Of a stretch of 13,901 nucleotides of DNA, positions 7,266 through 13,901 are shown one piece after another (positions within the stretch are counted from its first letter, which is position 1; each line of letters opens with the position of its first letter). Source of the DNA: Pseudomonadota bacterium (GTDB lineage Bacteria > Pseudomonadota > Alphaproteobacteria > Caulobacterales > Caulobacteraceae); contig JAEYQX010000100.1 in assembly GCA_023409795.1 (NCBI GenBank), positions 1 through 13,901 on the forward strand, written 5' to 3'. Position numbers and translations under genes: made by a program. The notes below the pieces were generated by a model. That model did not search any database, was not told the origin of the DNA, and saw only the letters and a list, made by a program, of their open reading frames with translations.

Positions 7266-9428
7266 TCAGAGGAAGTTGTAGGGATCGACGTCGATCGTCA
7301 GCCGCACAGAGGCGGGCACCTTGACCCGGGCCAGCCAGGCCCGAAGGAAGGCCTGCAGGTTCACGTCCCGGTCAGCCCGGACCAGCAGCCGCTTGCGCTT
7401 GCGCCCGCGCACCAAGGCCAGGGGCGCATCGGCGGGGCCATAGACCTCCAGCCGCTCGGCATTGGGAATGGCCTCGGCCAGGTCCCGCGCGGTCTTTTCC
7501 ACGGCCATGGCGTTCTCGCTGGACAGGATCAGCGCCGCCAGCCGCCCGTGCGGCGGCAGGGAGCCGGCTTCGCGCTCGGCCATCTCCGCCTCGACAAAGG
7601 CATCGCGATCCCCGGCCGCCAGGGCCATCAGGACCGGATGGTCAGGGGTCCAGGTCTGCAGCAGGGCCTTGCCCGGCTTGTCGGCGCGCCCCGCCCGGCC
7701 GGTCGCCTGGGCCAGAAGCTGATAGGTGCGCTCGGCCGCCCTCAGGTCACCGCCGCGCAGGCCCAGGTCGGCATCGACCACCCCCACCAGGGTCAGGCGC
7801 GGGAAGTTGTGGCCCTTGGCCGCCGCCTGGGTCGCGACCAGGATGTCGATCTCGCCATCGGCCATGGTCTGGATCAGGGCCCGGGCCGACTTGCCATCGG
7901 GCACGGTGTCCGAGCTGAAGATGGCGGTCCGCGCCTCGGGGAAGAGCTGCTTCACCTCTTCTTCCACCCGCTCGACGCCCGGTCCGACCGGGACCAGGCT
8001 GTCCTCGGCCCCGCAGGACGGGCACTGCCTGGGCTTGGGCATGGAAAAGCCGGTCAGGTGGCAGACCAGGCGGCCGGTATAGCGATGCTCGACCAGCCAG
8101 GAATCCGTATCCGGGGCCGTCAGGCGATGCCCGCAGGCACGGCACAGGACCACGGGCGCATAGCCACGCCGGTTCAGGAACAGAAGCGTCTGCTCGCCCT
8201 TGGCAAAGGTATCGCCGATAGCGGCGCGCAGGGGCGCGGACAGCCAGGTCTGGGGATCAGGCGGACAGGTCCGCAGGTCCACCAGATCAATGTCGGGTAG
8301 CACCGCCGCCCCGTGTCGCGCGGCGAGCTTCAGCCAGGCATAGCGCCCCTGCCGGGCGTTCCACAGGGTCTCCAGCGACGGGGTGGCCGAGGCCAGGACC
8401 ACAGCGGCCTTCTCGATCCGCGCCCGCGCCACGGCCAGGTCCCGGCCATGATAGACCAGCCCCTCCTCCTGCTTGAACGAGCCGTCGTGTTCCTCATCGA
8501 CGATGATCAGGCGCAGGTTGGCATAGGGCAGGAACAGGGCCGAACGAGCTCCCACCACGATGTTGCAGCGCCCGGCGATCACCGCCTCCCAGACCTGGCG
8601 GCGGCGCGGCGGGGCGACGCCCGAATGCCATTCGGCCGGGGCCGTGCCGAACCGGTCGCTGATCCGCTCGATCAGGGCCTGGGTCAGGGCGATCTCGGGC
8701 AGGAGGATCAGCACCTGGGCGGTGGGGTCGGCGCGCAGGACCTGGGCCGCTGCCTCCAGATAGGCCTCGGTCTTGCCCGAGCCGGTGACCCCGTCCAGCA
8801 GGAAGGGGGCAAAGTCGGCGCGGGTCACGCCCTGGGCAATGGCGCTGGCCGAAGCCGCCTGATCCGGGTTCAATGTCGCCGGGGCATGGTCGGGATCAGG
8901 CGGATCGAAGGCGGCCACGGCCTCGATCTCGATGACCTCCAGCACCCCCTCGTCGACCAGGCCCTTGACCACGCCGGCCGAGACCCCGGCCGCGCGGGCC
9001 AGGTCGGCAGCCGGCAGGCTGCGGCTGCCCAGGGCGTCCAGCAAGGCGGTGCGGGCCGGGGTGGACCGGGCCGGCAGGCGCTCGCCCGCCCGCCTTACCC
9101 GGCGCTCGGGACGCGGACGCGGGGCCCGCAGGCCCTTCAGGGCCGTCGCTGCCATCTCGCCCGGCGGGCTCAGGGTCCAGCGGGCCACCCACTCGACAAA
9201 GCTCAGGGTGTTTTCGGGCAGGCGCGGATCGGTGTCGACATGGTCGATCGCCTTCAGCCGGCGGTTCGAGCCCGTGGTGTCAAAGACCTCGGCAACGATG
9301 CCCTTGATCAGGCGCGGCCCCAGGGGCGCCGCCACCTGGTCGCCGCGCGCCACAGTCATGCCGTCAGGCACCTGGTAGTCAAAGGCTTCCGGCACCGGCA
9401 GGGGGATCAGGACAGAGGCGACCTTCAC
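7266..9428 (-). CDS. priA: Primosomal protein N' PriA (replication restart helicase)
   Basis: 720 aa from a GTG at 9428, selected because AGGAG (9440-9436) lies 7 nt upstream and the product starts (V/M)KVASVLIPLPVPEAFDY, the family N-terminus. The open frame continues upstream to 10088 but there is only antisense to the transaldolase gene. PriA recognises stalled forks and D-loops and reloads the replicative helicase. Domains: N-terminal DNA-binding part to about 105, winged helix about 122-172, helicase with Walker A GVTGSGKT (213-220) and DEEH (311-314), ATQAAAKGHNFP (532-543) and QATGRAGR (574-581) near the end. The zinc region keeps C429/C432 and C469/C472, but the second set has A438, T441, C456 and T459, so one of two zinc sites appears lost. 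Confidence 0.95.
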   Translation of the reverse strand: MKVASVLIPLPVPEAFDYQVPDGMTVARGDQVAAPLGPRLIKGIVAEVFDTTGSNRRLKAIDHVDTDPRLPENTLSFVEWVARWTLSPPGEMAATALKGLRAPRPRPERRVRRAGERLPARSTPARTALLDALGSRSLPAADLARAAGVSAGVVKGLVDEGVLEVIEIEAVAAFDPPDPDHAPATLNPDQAASASAIAQGVTRADFAPFLLDGVTGSGKTEAYLEAAAQVLRADPTAQVLILLPEIALTQALIERISDRFGTAPAEWHSGVAPPRRRQVWEAVIAGRCNIVVGARSALFLPYANLRLIIVDEEHDGSFKQEEGLVYHGRDLAVARARIEKAAVVLASATPSLETLWNARQGRYAWLKLAARHGAAVLPDIDLVDLRTCPPDPQTWLSAPLRAAIGDTFAKGEQTLLFLNRRGYAPVVLCRACGHRLTAPDTDSWLVEHRYTGRLVCHLTGFSMPKPRQCPSCGAEDSLVPVGPGVERVEEEVKQLFPEARTAIFSSDTVPDGKSARALIQTMADGEIDILVATQAAAKGHNFPRLTLVGVVDADLGLRGGDLRAAERTYQLLAQATGRAGRADKPGKALLQTWTPDHPVLMALAAGDRDAFVEAEMAEREAGSLPPHGRLAALILSSENAMAVEKTARDLAEAIPNAERLEVYGPADAPLALVRGRKRKRLLVRADRDVNLQAFLRAWLARVKVPASVRLTIDVDPYNFL

Positions 9429-9435
9429 GTGACCG

Positions 9436-9440
9436 CTCCT
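9436..9440 (-). promoter_or_regulatory. Ribosome binding site deciding the priA GTG start
   Basis: AGGAG on the minus strand, 7 nt before the GTG at 9428. This supports a non-ATG start; no ATG in frame nearby matches the family N-terminus. Confidence 0.75.
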
Positions 9441-9503
9441 GCCCCATGGCGCGGGGAGGAAATGGCTCGCCCTTTGCGGCGTTCGGGGGTAAATCTTGTC
9501 GCC

Positions 9504-10157
9504 ATGAAACTCTTTCTCGACACCGCCGAAGTCGCCGTCATCAAGGACCTTGTGCCCACGGGCCTGGTCGATGGGGTTACCACCAATCCGTCGCTGATTG
9601 CCAAGTCGGGTCGGAACATCGCTGAGGTCATCGCCGAGATTTGCGCCCTCGTCGAGGGGCCGATTTCGGCCGAGGCCGTCGCCACCGACTTTGAAACCAT
9701 GGTCAAGGAAGGCGAGAAGCTGGCCTCGATCGCCCCGAACGTGGTGGTCAAGCTGCCCCTGACCTGGGACGGGCTGCGCGCCACGCGCCACTTCTCCGAC
9801 AAGGGCATCAAGACCAACGTCACCCTGTGCTTCTCGTCCAACCAGGCCATGATGGCCGCCAAGGCCGGGGCCACCTTCATTTCGCCCTTCGTCGGGCGCC
9901 TGGAAGATGTCGGGGCCGATGGCATCGGCCTGCTGGAAGACATCCGCCAGCTGTATGACATCCACGATTTCAGCACCGAGATCCTGGCCGCCTCGCTGCG
10001 CAACCCGGACCACGTCAGCCAGGCAGCCCTGGCCGGTGCCGACGCGGCGACCCTGCCGGCGGACACTTTCAAGGCCCTGGTCAAGCACCCGTTAACCGAC
10101 AAGGGGCTTGATGCCTTCCTGGCAGACTGGGGCAAGACCGGTCAGTCGATTCTGTAA
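9504..10157 (+). CDS. tal: Transaldolase, TalC/FSA-type small form
   Basis: 217 aa from ATG 9504, starting MKLFLDTAEV as the family does; the longer open frame back to 8313 is antisense to priA. It is a class I aldolase of the non-oxidative pentose phosphate pathway, moving a dihydroxyacetone unit between sugar phosphates. The Schiff-base lysine is K83 (VVVKLPLT), with D6 and TTNPS (26-30) at the active site. Aligning by eye to E. coli fructose-6-phosphate aldolase, the residues that distinguish the two activities are Glu57 (Gln59 in FSA) and Phe129 (Tyr131 in FSA), which points to true transaldolase. Divergent from priA with 75 bp between starts; DUF484 and xerC follow in the same direction. 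Confidence 0.92.
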   Translation: MKLFLDTAEVAVIKDLVPTGLVDGVTTNPSLIAKSGRNIAEVIAEICALVEGPISAEAVATDFETMVKEGEKLASIAPNVVVKLPLTWDGLRATRHFSDKGIKTNVTLCFSSNQAMMAAKAGATFISPFVGRLEDVGADGIGLLEDIRQLYDIHDFSTEILAASLRNPDHVSQAALAGADAATLPADTFKALVKHPLTDKGLDAFLADWGKTGQSIL

Positions 10158-10170
10158 CCCACGACCTGAA

Positions 10171-10175
10171 AGAGG
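10171..10175 (+). promoter_or_regulatory. Ribosome binding site deciding a TTG start
   Basis: AGAGG (within GAAAGAGG), 6 nt before the TTG at 10182 of the DUF484 gene. No ATG or GTG in frame lies close enough to use it. Confidence 0.6.
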
Positions 10176-10181
10176 TCCTGC

Positions 10182-10883
10182 TTGACGACTTCCCTGGACC
10201 TCCTTCCGTCCGACGCCGAGGGCCTTCACTGGCCCGAGGTGCGGGCGTGGCTCAATGCCCACCCCGAGCGCCTGCTCGAGGACCGCACCCTGCTGGAAGA
10301 GCTGGGCCTGAGCGCCAACGGGCGCAATGTGATCGACTTTGGCCGCGCGGCCCTGACCCGGCTGGAGGCCGTGGTCCAGCGCGAGGCAGGGGCCCGCAAG
10401 CAGATCGAGGAGATCGCGCGGGCCAACTTCGCCGCCCAGACCCAGACCCACGTGTCCGCCCTGGACCTGATGGAAGCCAGCAGCCACGCCGAGCTGGCGC
10501 GGCACCTGGATGCCACCTGTCAGGGCCGCTTTGGCCTGGCCGGCGGCGTCCTGGCCATCGAGAAGCCAGGGGCCGTGCCCTTTGGCTGGAAGTCGATGGA
10601 GCCGGGCCGCGTCAACGCCCTGCTGGGCGATGATGGCCTGGAATGGCTGGGCCCCAACTTTACCGGGCTGAACCTGTTTGGCCCCACCGACGGGGACGTG
10701 AAGTCGGTCGCCCTGGTCCGCATGAAGCTGGCCCTGCCCGGCTGCGACGAGCCCCGCGCCGCCCTGTGCGGTTTCGGCTCGGCCGAGGAGGATGGCTTCA
10801 CGCCCGCCATGGGCTGCGAGCTGATCGCCTTCATCACCCGCGTCGTCGAGCGCATGGCCGTGAGATGGCCCGCCCAGACCTGA
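10182..10883 (+). CDS. DUF484 family protein
   Basis: 233 aa from a TTG start supported by AGAGG 6 nt upstream and by a product that begins just ahead of the conserved region. The N-terminal motif VRAWLNAHPERLLEDRTLLEEL (20-41) is the DUF484 signature. A helical, probably coiled-coil stretch follows (about 53-90), and the rest (about 93-230) has the pattern of a GAF-like domain. The biochemical function of this family is unknown. It is typically encoded beside xerC, as here, where the 3' end overlaps the xerC start by 19 bp. The gap to the transaldolase is only 24 bp with no terminator, so the three genes may form one transcript. Confidence 0.85.
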   Translation: MTTSLDLLPSDAEGLHWPEVRAWLNAHPERLLEDRTLLEELGLSANGRNVIDFGRAALTRLEAVVQREAGARKQIEEIARANFAAQTQTHVSALDLMEASSHAELARHLDATCQGRFGLAGGVLAIEKPGAVPFGWKSMEPGRVNALLGDDGLEWLGPNFTGLNLFGPTDGDVKSVALVRMKLALPGCDEPRAALCGFGSAEEDGFTPAMGCELIAFITRVVERMAVRWPAQT

Positions 10884-11794
10884 GCGCCGACGATGCCCAG
10901 AGGGCCTGGCTGGATCACCTGGCCCACGAGCGCCGGCTGTCGCCCCGGACCCTGGAAGCCTATGGCCACGTGGGGCGGCATTACCTGGCCTTCCTGGCCC
11001 GCCATCGCGGGGGGCCGCAGGACCTGGCGGACCTGGGGACCGTCACGGCGGCCGAGGTCCGCGCCCACCTGGCCGAGCGGCGCAGCGGCGCGCATCCACT
11101 GAACGCCCGCTCGCTCAGCCAGACCCTGGCGGCAATCCGCAGCTTTCACGGCTTTCTTGACCGGCGGCTGGACACGCCTACGCCGCAACTGGCCCTGGTG
11201 CGCGGCCCCAAGGTCAAGGCCAGCCTGCCCCGCCCCGTCAGCGAGGACCAGGCGCGCGGCCTGCTGGCCGAGCCCGACGCCGATCCTGACATGGAGCCGT
11301 GGGAGGCCGCGCGCGACCGCGCCGTCCTGTGCCTGCTCTACGGCTGCGGCCTGCGGATTTCCGAAGCCCTGTCGCTGCGCCGCTCGGATGCGCCCCTGGC
11401 GGACAGCCTGCGCATCACCGGCAAGGGCCAGAAGACCCGGCTGGTCCCCGTCCTGCCCCAGGTCCGCGAGGCGACCGAGGCCTATCTCAGGCTCCTGCCC
11501 CATGTGGTCGACCCCGACCAGGCCCTGTTCCGGGCCCGGCGCGGCGGCCCGCTGAGTCCCCGCCACGTCCAGGCGACGGTCCAGCGCCTGCGGGGGCGGC
11601 TGGGCCTGCCCGAAACCGCCACGCCCCATGCCCTGAGGCACAGCTTTGCCACCCACCTGCTGGGCGCGGGCGCGGACCTGCGCTCGATCCAGGAACTGCT
11701 GGGCCACGCCAGCCTGTCCACGACCCAGAAATACACCCAGGTCGACGCCGAGCGCCTGCTCAGCGCCTATGCAGCGGCCCATCCGCGCGGCTGA
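10865..11794 (+). CDS. xerC: Tyrosine recombinase XerC
   Basis: 309 aa from ATG 10865; the frame is open back to 10643 but that part overlaps DUF484 in another frame. With a XerD partner it resolves chromosome dimers at dif near the terminus. The N-terminal SAM-like DNA-binding part covers about 7-105 (WLDHLAHERRLSPRTLEAY). The catalytic domain carries all expected residues: R164 (GLRISEAL), K187 (GKGQK), H255 and R258 (HALRHSFATHLL), H281 (LGHASL) and the nucleophile Y290 (TTQKYTQV). Length and the link to DUF484 favour XerC over XerD or an integron or phage integrase; there are no attachment-site repeats nearby. Translation is probably coupled to DUF484 through the overlap. Confidence 0.92.
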   Translation: MARPDLSADDAQRAWLDHLAHERRLSPRTLEAYGHVGRHYLAFLARHRGGPQDLADLGTVTAAEVRAHLAERRSGAHPLNARSLSQTLAAIRSFHGFLDRRLDTPTPQLALVRGPKVKASLPRPVSEDQARGLLAEPDADPDMEPWEAARDRAVLCLLYGCGLRISEALSLRRSDAPLADSLRITGKGQKTRLVPVLPQVREATEAYLRLLPHVVDPDQALFRARRGGPLSPRHVQATVQRLRGRLGLPETATPHALRHSFATHLLGAGADLRSIQELLGHASLSTTQKYTQVDAERLLSAYAAAHPRG

Positions 11795-11870
11795 CGGGGC
11801 TATCACAACTTGGGGATCGCCTGTTCGGCGGGGTAGCGCGGGTTTATGATCCGTGCGGGGATGATGTGCC

Positions 11871-11875
11871 GGGAG
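11871..11875 (+). promoter_or_regulatory. Ribosome binding site deciding the aspartyl protease start
   Basis: GGGAG, 6 nt before the ATG at 11882. This favours that start over the in-frame ATG at 11846, which would add 12 residues, and over the ATG at 11888. Confidence 0.65.
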
Positions 11876-11881
11876 ATATCC

Positions 11882-12874
11882 ATGGCCATGCTGGACGTGC
11901 CGGTTGCCTTGCCCACGCGCCGCCGGGCCCTGGGCCTGGGGGCAGGGACCGCCCTGGCCCTTGGCGCGGCCTCGCCCCTGCTGGCCCAGGCCCCGGGGCC
12001 GCCCCGCCAGGACGAGGAGCCGGTCGAGGGTTTCCGGCTGTTCGAGAACCTGCTGACCCGCATGGCGGTCGAGGTGGGCGTGGGCGGCGGGCGCAAGGCC
12101 CTGTTTGTCATTGATACCGGGGCGGAGCGCACGGCCCTGTCGGCCCGGCTGACGCAGCGGATCGGCCTGGCCCCCGGCCCGCCCGTCCTGATCCACGGGA
12201 TCACCGCCTCCGAGCTTGCCGCCACCGCCATCCTGCCCCGGCTGGAGGTGGAGGATCGCAGCTTCAGCCAGCTGGTCCTGCCCGTCTTTGCCGATGACCT
12301 GATCGGTGCCGACGGGCTGCTGGGGCTGGATATCCTGTCGCAATACCGGCTGACGCTGGACCTGAGGGGGCGCAGGGTGATGATCGCGCCGTCGGGGCCC
12401 GATGTGATCGAGCGCGGCATAGCCTTCGGGCGGGCCAGCCGAATCCGCAATGACGTGTCGCGCATCCACCGGGGCCGGTTCGGCCAGCTGTTCATGACCC
12501 AGCTGGAGGTGGGCGGGGTGCCGGCCGTGGGCTTCGTCGACAGCGGGGCCCAGTATTCCATCGCCAACCTGGCCCTGATGCGGGCGATGGACCGGCAGGT
12601 GCCGGCGGCCAGCCACGGCCAGGTGCGCGTCTATGGCGTGACGGGCCAGTCGCTGGTCGCCCGCACCGGCTCCGCCCCCAGCCTGAGGGTGGCGCGGTGG
12701 AACCTGGGCCCCACCCCCCTGCTGTTTGCCGACCTTCACGCCTTCAGCGTGCTGAACCTGAACCACCGCCCGGCCCTGCTGCTGGGCGCCGATATCATCG
12801 GCCGGTTCAGCCGCATCACCCTCGACTATGGCCGCTCCGAGCTGCGCTTTGGCACCCTGATGCACAGCTCCTGA
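11882..12874 (+). CDS. Exported retropepsin-like aspartyl protease with two half-domains
   Basis: 330 aa from ATG 11882. Residues 12-36 hold a twin-arginine signal (TRRRALGLG, then an Ala/Leu-rich core), with likely cleavage after LLAQA, so the protein is probably exported by Tat to the periplasm. Two similar halves follow. The first has FVIDTGA (75-81) and GLLGLDIL (145-152); the second has FVDSGA (218-223) and LLLGADII (299-306). Each D-T/S-G plus the later LLG-D-I/L motif is what one retropepsin-like monomer contributes, so one chain could form a complete active site with D78 and D220. Caulobacter has a periplasmic aspartyl protease of this general kind (PerP, which processes PodJ), but I cannot claim orthology. 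Convergent with the SDR gene, 11 bp away. Confidence 0.8.
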   Translation: MAMLDVPVALPTRRRALGLGAGTALALGAASPLLAQAPGPPRQDEEPVEGFRLFENLLTRMAVEVGVGGGRKALFVIDTGAERTALSARLTQRIGLAPGPPVLIHGITASELAATAILPRLEVEDRSFSQLVLPVFADDLIGADGLLGLDILSQYRLTLDLRGRRVMIAPSGPDVIERGIAFGRASRIRNDVSRIHRGRFGQLFMTQLEVGGVPAVGFVDSGAQYSIANLALMRAMDRQVPAASHGQVRVYGVTGQSLVARTGSAPSLRVARWNLGPTPLLFADLHAFSVLNLNHRPALLLGADIIGRFSRITLDYGRSELRFGTLMHSS

Positions 12875-12885
12875 GCCGGAGGGGG

Positions 12886-13677
12886 TCAGATCGCCCTGAC
12901 CGCCCCGCCGTCGAGGCGGATCAGGGAGCCGGTGACATAGCCGGCCTGCTCGCTGGCCAGGAAGGCGGCGACGGCCCCGAACTCGTCAGGCGTGCCGATT
13001 CGACCGGCGGGGATCGACTTGACCGAGTCGGCGCGGGCCTCCTGGGGCGAGGTGCCGGTGGCGGCGGCGCGGGCGGCATCCAGCCGCTCGATGCGCGGGG
13101 TGTCGATCCGGCCCGGCAGCAGGGTGTTGACGGTCACCCCGTTCATCGCGACCTCGCCCGCCAGGGTCTTGGCCCAGGCGGCGATGGAGGCACGCAGGGT
13201 GTTCGACACCCCCAGGATGCCGCTGGGCTCGATCACCGTGACCGAGGCCACGTTCAGCACCCGACCCCAGCCCATGGCGCGCATCCCCGGCATGACCCGG
13301 TCGGTCAGGCGAAAGACGGACAGGACCATGGATTCGAAATGGTCGCGCCACAGCTTGGGATCGAGACCCTGCACGCCCGACGGGGGCGGGCCACCCGTAT
13401 TGTTCAGCAGGATCTGGATCGGGCCGCCCAGTTTCGCCTCGGCCACGTCGACGGCGGCCAGCAGGGCGTCGTGGTCAGCCAGGTCCGCGGGGGCGATGAC
13501 GGCCCGGCCCGGTCCCATGGCGTTGAACTCGTCGGCCACGGCCTGGAGCCTGGCGGCATCGCGCGACAGGAGGGCGACGTGGGCCCCTTCGGCCACGAGC
13601 GCCCTGGCCACCGCCTTGCCCAGGCCGCTGGAGCCGCCGCAGACAAGGGCGCGCTTTCCGGTCAGTTGCAGGTCCAT
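12886..13677 (-). CDS. Short-chain dehydrogenase/reductase-like protein (FabG-like, atypical active site)
   Basis: 263 aa from ATG 13677, with GGAGAG 5 nt upstream. The Rossmann fold is clear: the glycine motif GGSSGLG at 14-20 (Gly-rich variant of TGxxxGxG), NNTGG (92-96, normally NNAG), NVAS with Ser145, and the C-terminal YVTGSLIRLDGG typical of FabG-like enzymes. The catalytic Tyr-x3-Lys expected 13 residues after Ser145 is replaced: the segment reads GVSNTLRAS, with Ser158 and Arg162 at those places. This matches a known SDR subgroup (BKR-like SDR) that lacks the standard tetrad. NAD(P)H binding is likely, but the substrate and even oxidoreductase activity are uncertain. Confidence 0.85.
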   Translation of the reverse strand: MDLQLTGKRALVCGGSSGLGKAVARALVAEGAHVALLSRDAARLQAVADEFNAMGPGRAVIAPADLADHDALLAAVDVAEAKLGGPIQILLNNTGGPPPSGVQGLDPKLWRDHFESMVLSVFRLTDRVMPGMRAMGWGRVLNVASVTVIEPSGILGVSNTLRASIAAWAKTLAGEVAMNGVTVNTLLPGRIDTPRIERLDAARAAATGTSPQEARADSVKSIPAGRIGTPDEFGAVAAFLASEQAGYVTGSLIRLDGGAVRAI

Positions 13678-13682
13678 CGAAA

Positions 13683-13688
13683 CTCTCC
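13683..13688 (-). promoter_or_regulatory. Ribosome binding site of the SDR-like gene
   Basis: GGAGAG on the minus strand, 5 nt before the ATG at 13677; it fixes the start of the SDR-like gene. Confidence 0.6.
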
Positions 13689-13901
13689 ACGCTTGTCCAG
13701 CCTATCTCGCCAGCATGGGCCACAAATCCAGCCAAGACGAGTGGCGCAGCGCGCGCGGGGGCCGGGGCGAATAAAAAAACAGGGTCTTGAGAGTCTCATC
13801 TGTCTCATCTGGCCCAGGGGAGACGAAAGCGGGGACGACGGGGGGCCGAATGGCCGTGGGGGCGATTATGGGGCCAGCCGGGAGGGAGCCGGGCCAAAAG
13901 G
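13689..13901. other. Right-edge region without a recognisable gene
   Basis: It probably contains the upstream region of the SDR-like gene. Visible details are a run of seven A at 13773-13779 and a perfect tandem 9-mer, GTCTCATCT at 13793-13801 and 13802-13810. An ATG at 13850 opens a frame to the edge, but 17 codons are too few to judge. Confidence 0.4.

Noticed and set aside
8313..9503. N-terminal extension of the transaldolase frame
   Set aside because: Antisense to priA; the family N-terminus begins exactly at the ATG at 9504.
9429..10088. Upstream extension of the priA frame
   Set aside because: Antisense to the transaldolase gene; the GTG at 9428 has a proper ribosome binding site and the correct N-terminus.
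10865..11794. XerC as a phage or genomic-island integrase
   Set aside because: Length, DUF484 partner and housekeeping neighbours fit XerC; no tRNA, direct repeats or cargo genes are nearby.
10520..12865. 781-codon open frame on the minus strand
   Set aside because: Opposite DUF484, xerC and the aspartyl protease, all of which show strong family motifs; its own sequence is Gln/Gly-rich without domains.
13793..13810. Tandem GTCTCATCT as the start of a larger repeat or CRISPR array
   Set aside because: Only two 9-bp copies, no spacers, and nothing similar in the remaining bases to the edge.

Overview
The window is GC-rich, densely packed bacterial chromosome, most likely from an alphaproteobacterium of the order Caulobacterales (Brevundimonas-like). 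The pointers are an F1-only ATP synthase operon (atpHAGDC, no F0 genes attached), a beta subunit with an Ala/Lys-rich N-terminal tail, an epsilon subunit lacking its C-terminal helices, and a perfect CtrA-type box (TTAA-N7-TTAA). The genus is inferred from general resemblance, not from a search.

Layout. 1-348 (-) is the 5' part of a gene for a Tat-exported protein that runs off the left edge. It is divergent from rppH (443-925, +), the RNA 5' pyrophosphohydrolase, and the CtrA-type box lies between them. 926-1131 holds a pair of inverted REP-like palindromes and the strong terminator of the atp operon. 1132-6031 (-) is atpC, atpD, atpG, atpA and atpH, read leftwards from a promoter near 6169-6197. 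A 336-bp stretch (6032-6367) separates atpH from a divergent TerC-family membrane protein gene (6368-7198, +). It contains two look-alike divergent promoter candidates and four TGCGAC hexamers about 30 bp apart. TerC ends at a hairpin terminator shared with the convergent priA (7266-9428, -).

From 9504 the + strand carries a TalC-type transaldolase, a DUF484 protein with a TTG start, and a XerC-type tyrosine recombinase overlapping DUF484 by 19 bp. Next comes an exported protein with two retropepsin-like half-domains (11882-12874, +). It is convergent with a short-chain dehydrogenase-like gene (12886-13677, -) whose catalytic Tyr/Lys pair is replaced. The last 224 bp contain no recognisable gene.

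Functionally this is housekeeping DNA: energy conversion (F1), RNA turnover (RppH), replication restart (PriA), chromosome dimer resolution (XerC with DUF484) and central carbon metabolism (transaldolase). I see no phage, IS element, CRISPR array, tRNA/rRNA or defence system. The items most worth a second look are the TGCGAC array, the loss of one of two zinc sites in PriA, the CtrA-type box, the REP pair and the double aspartyl protease.
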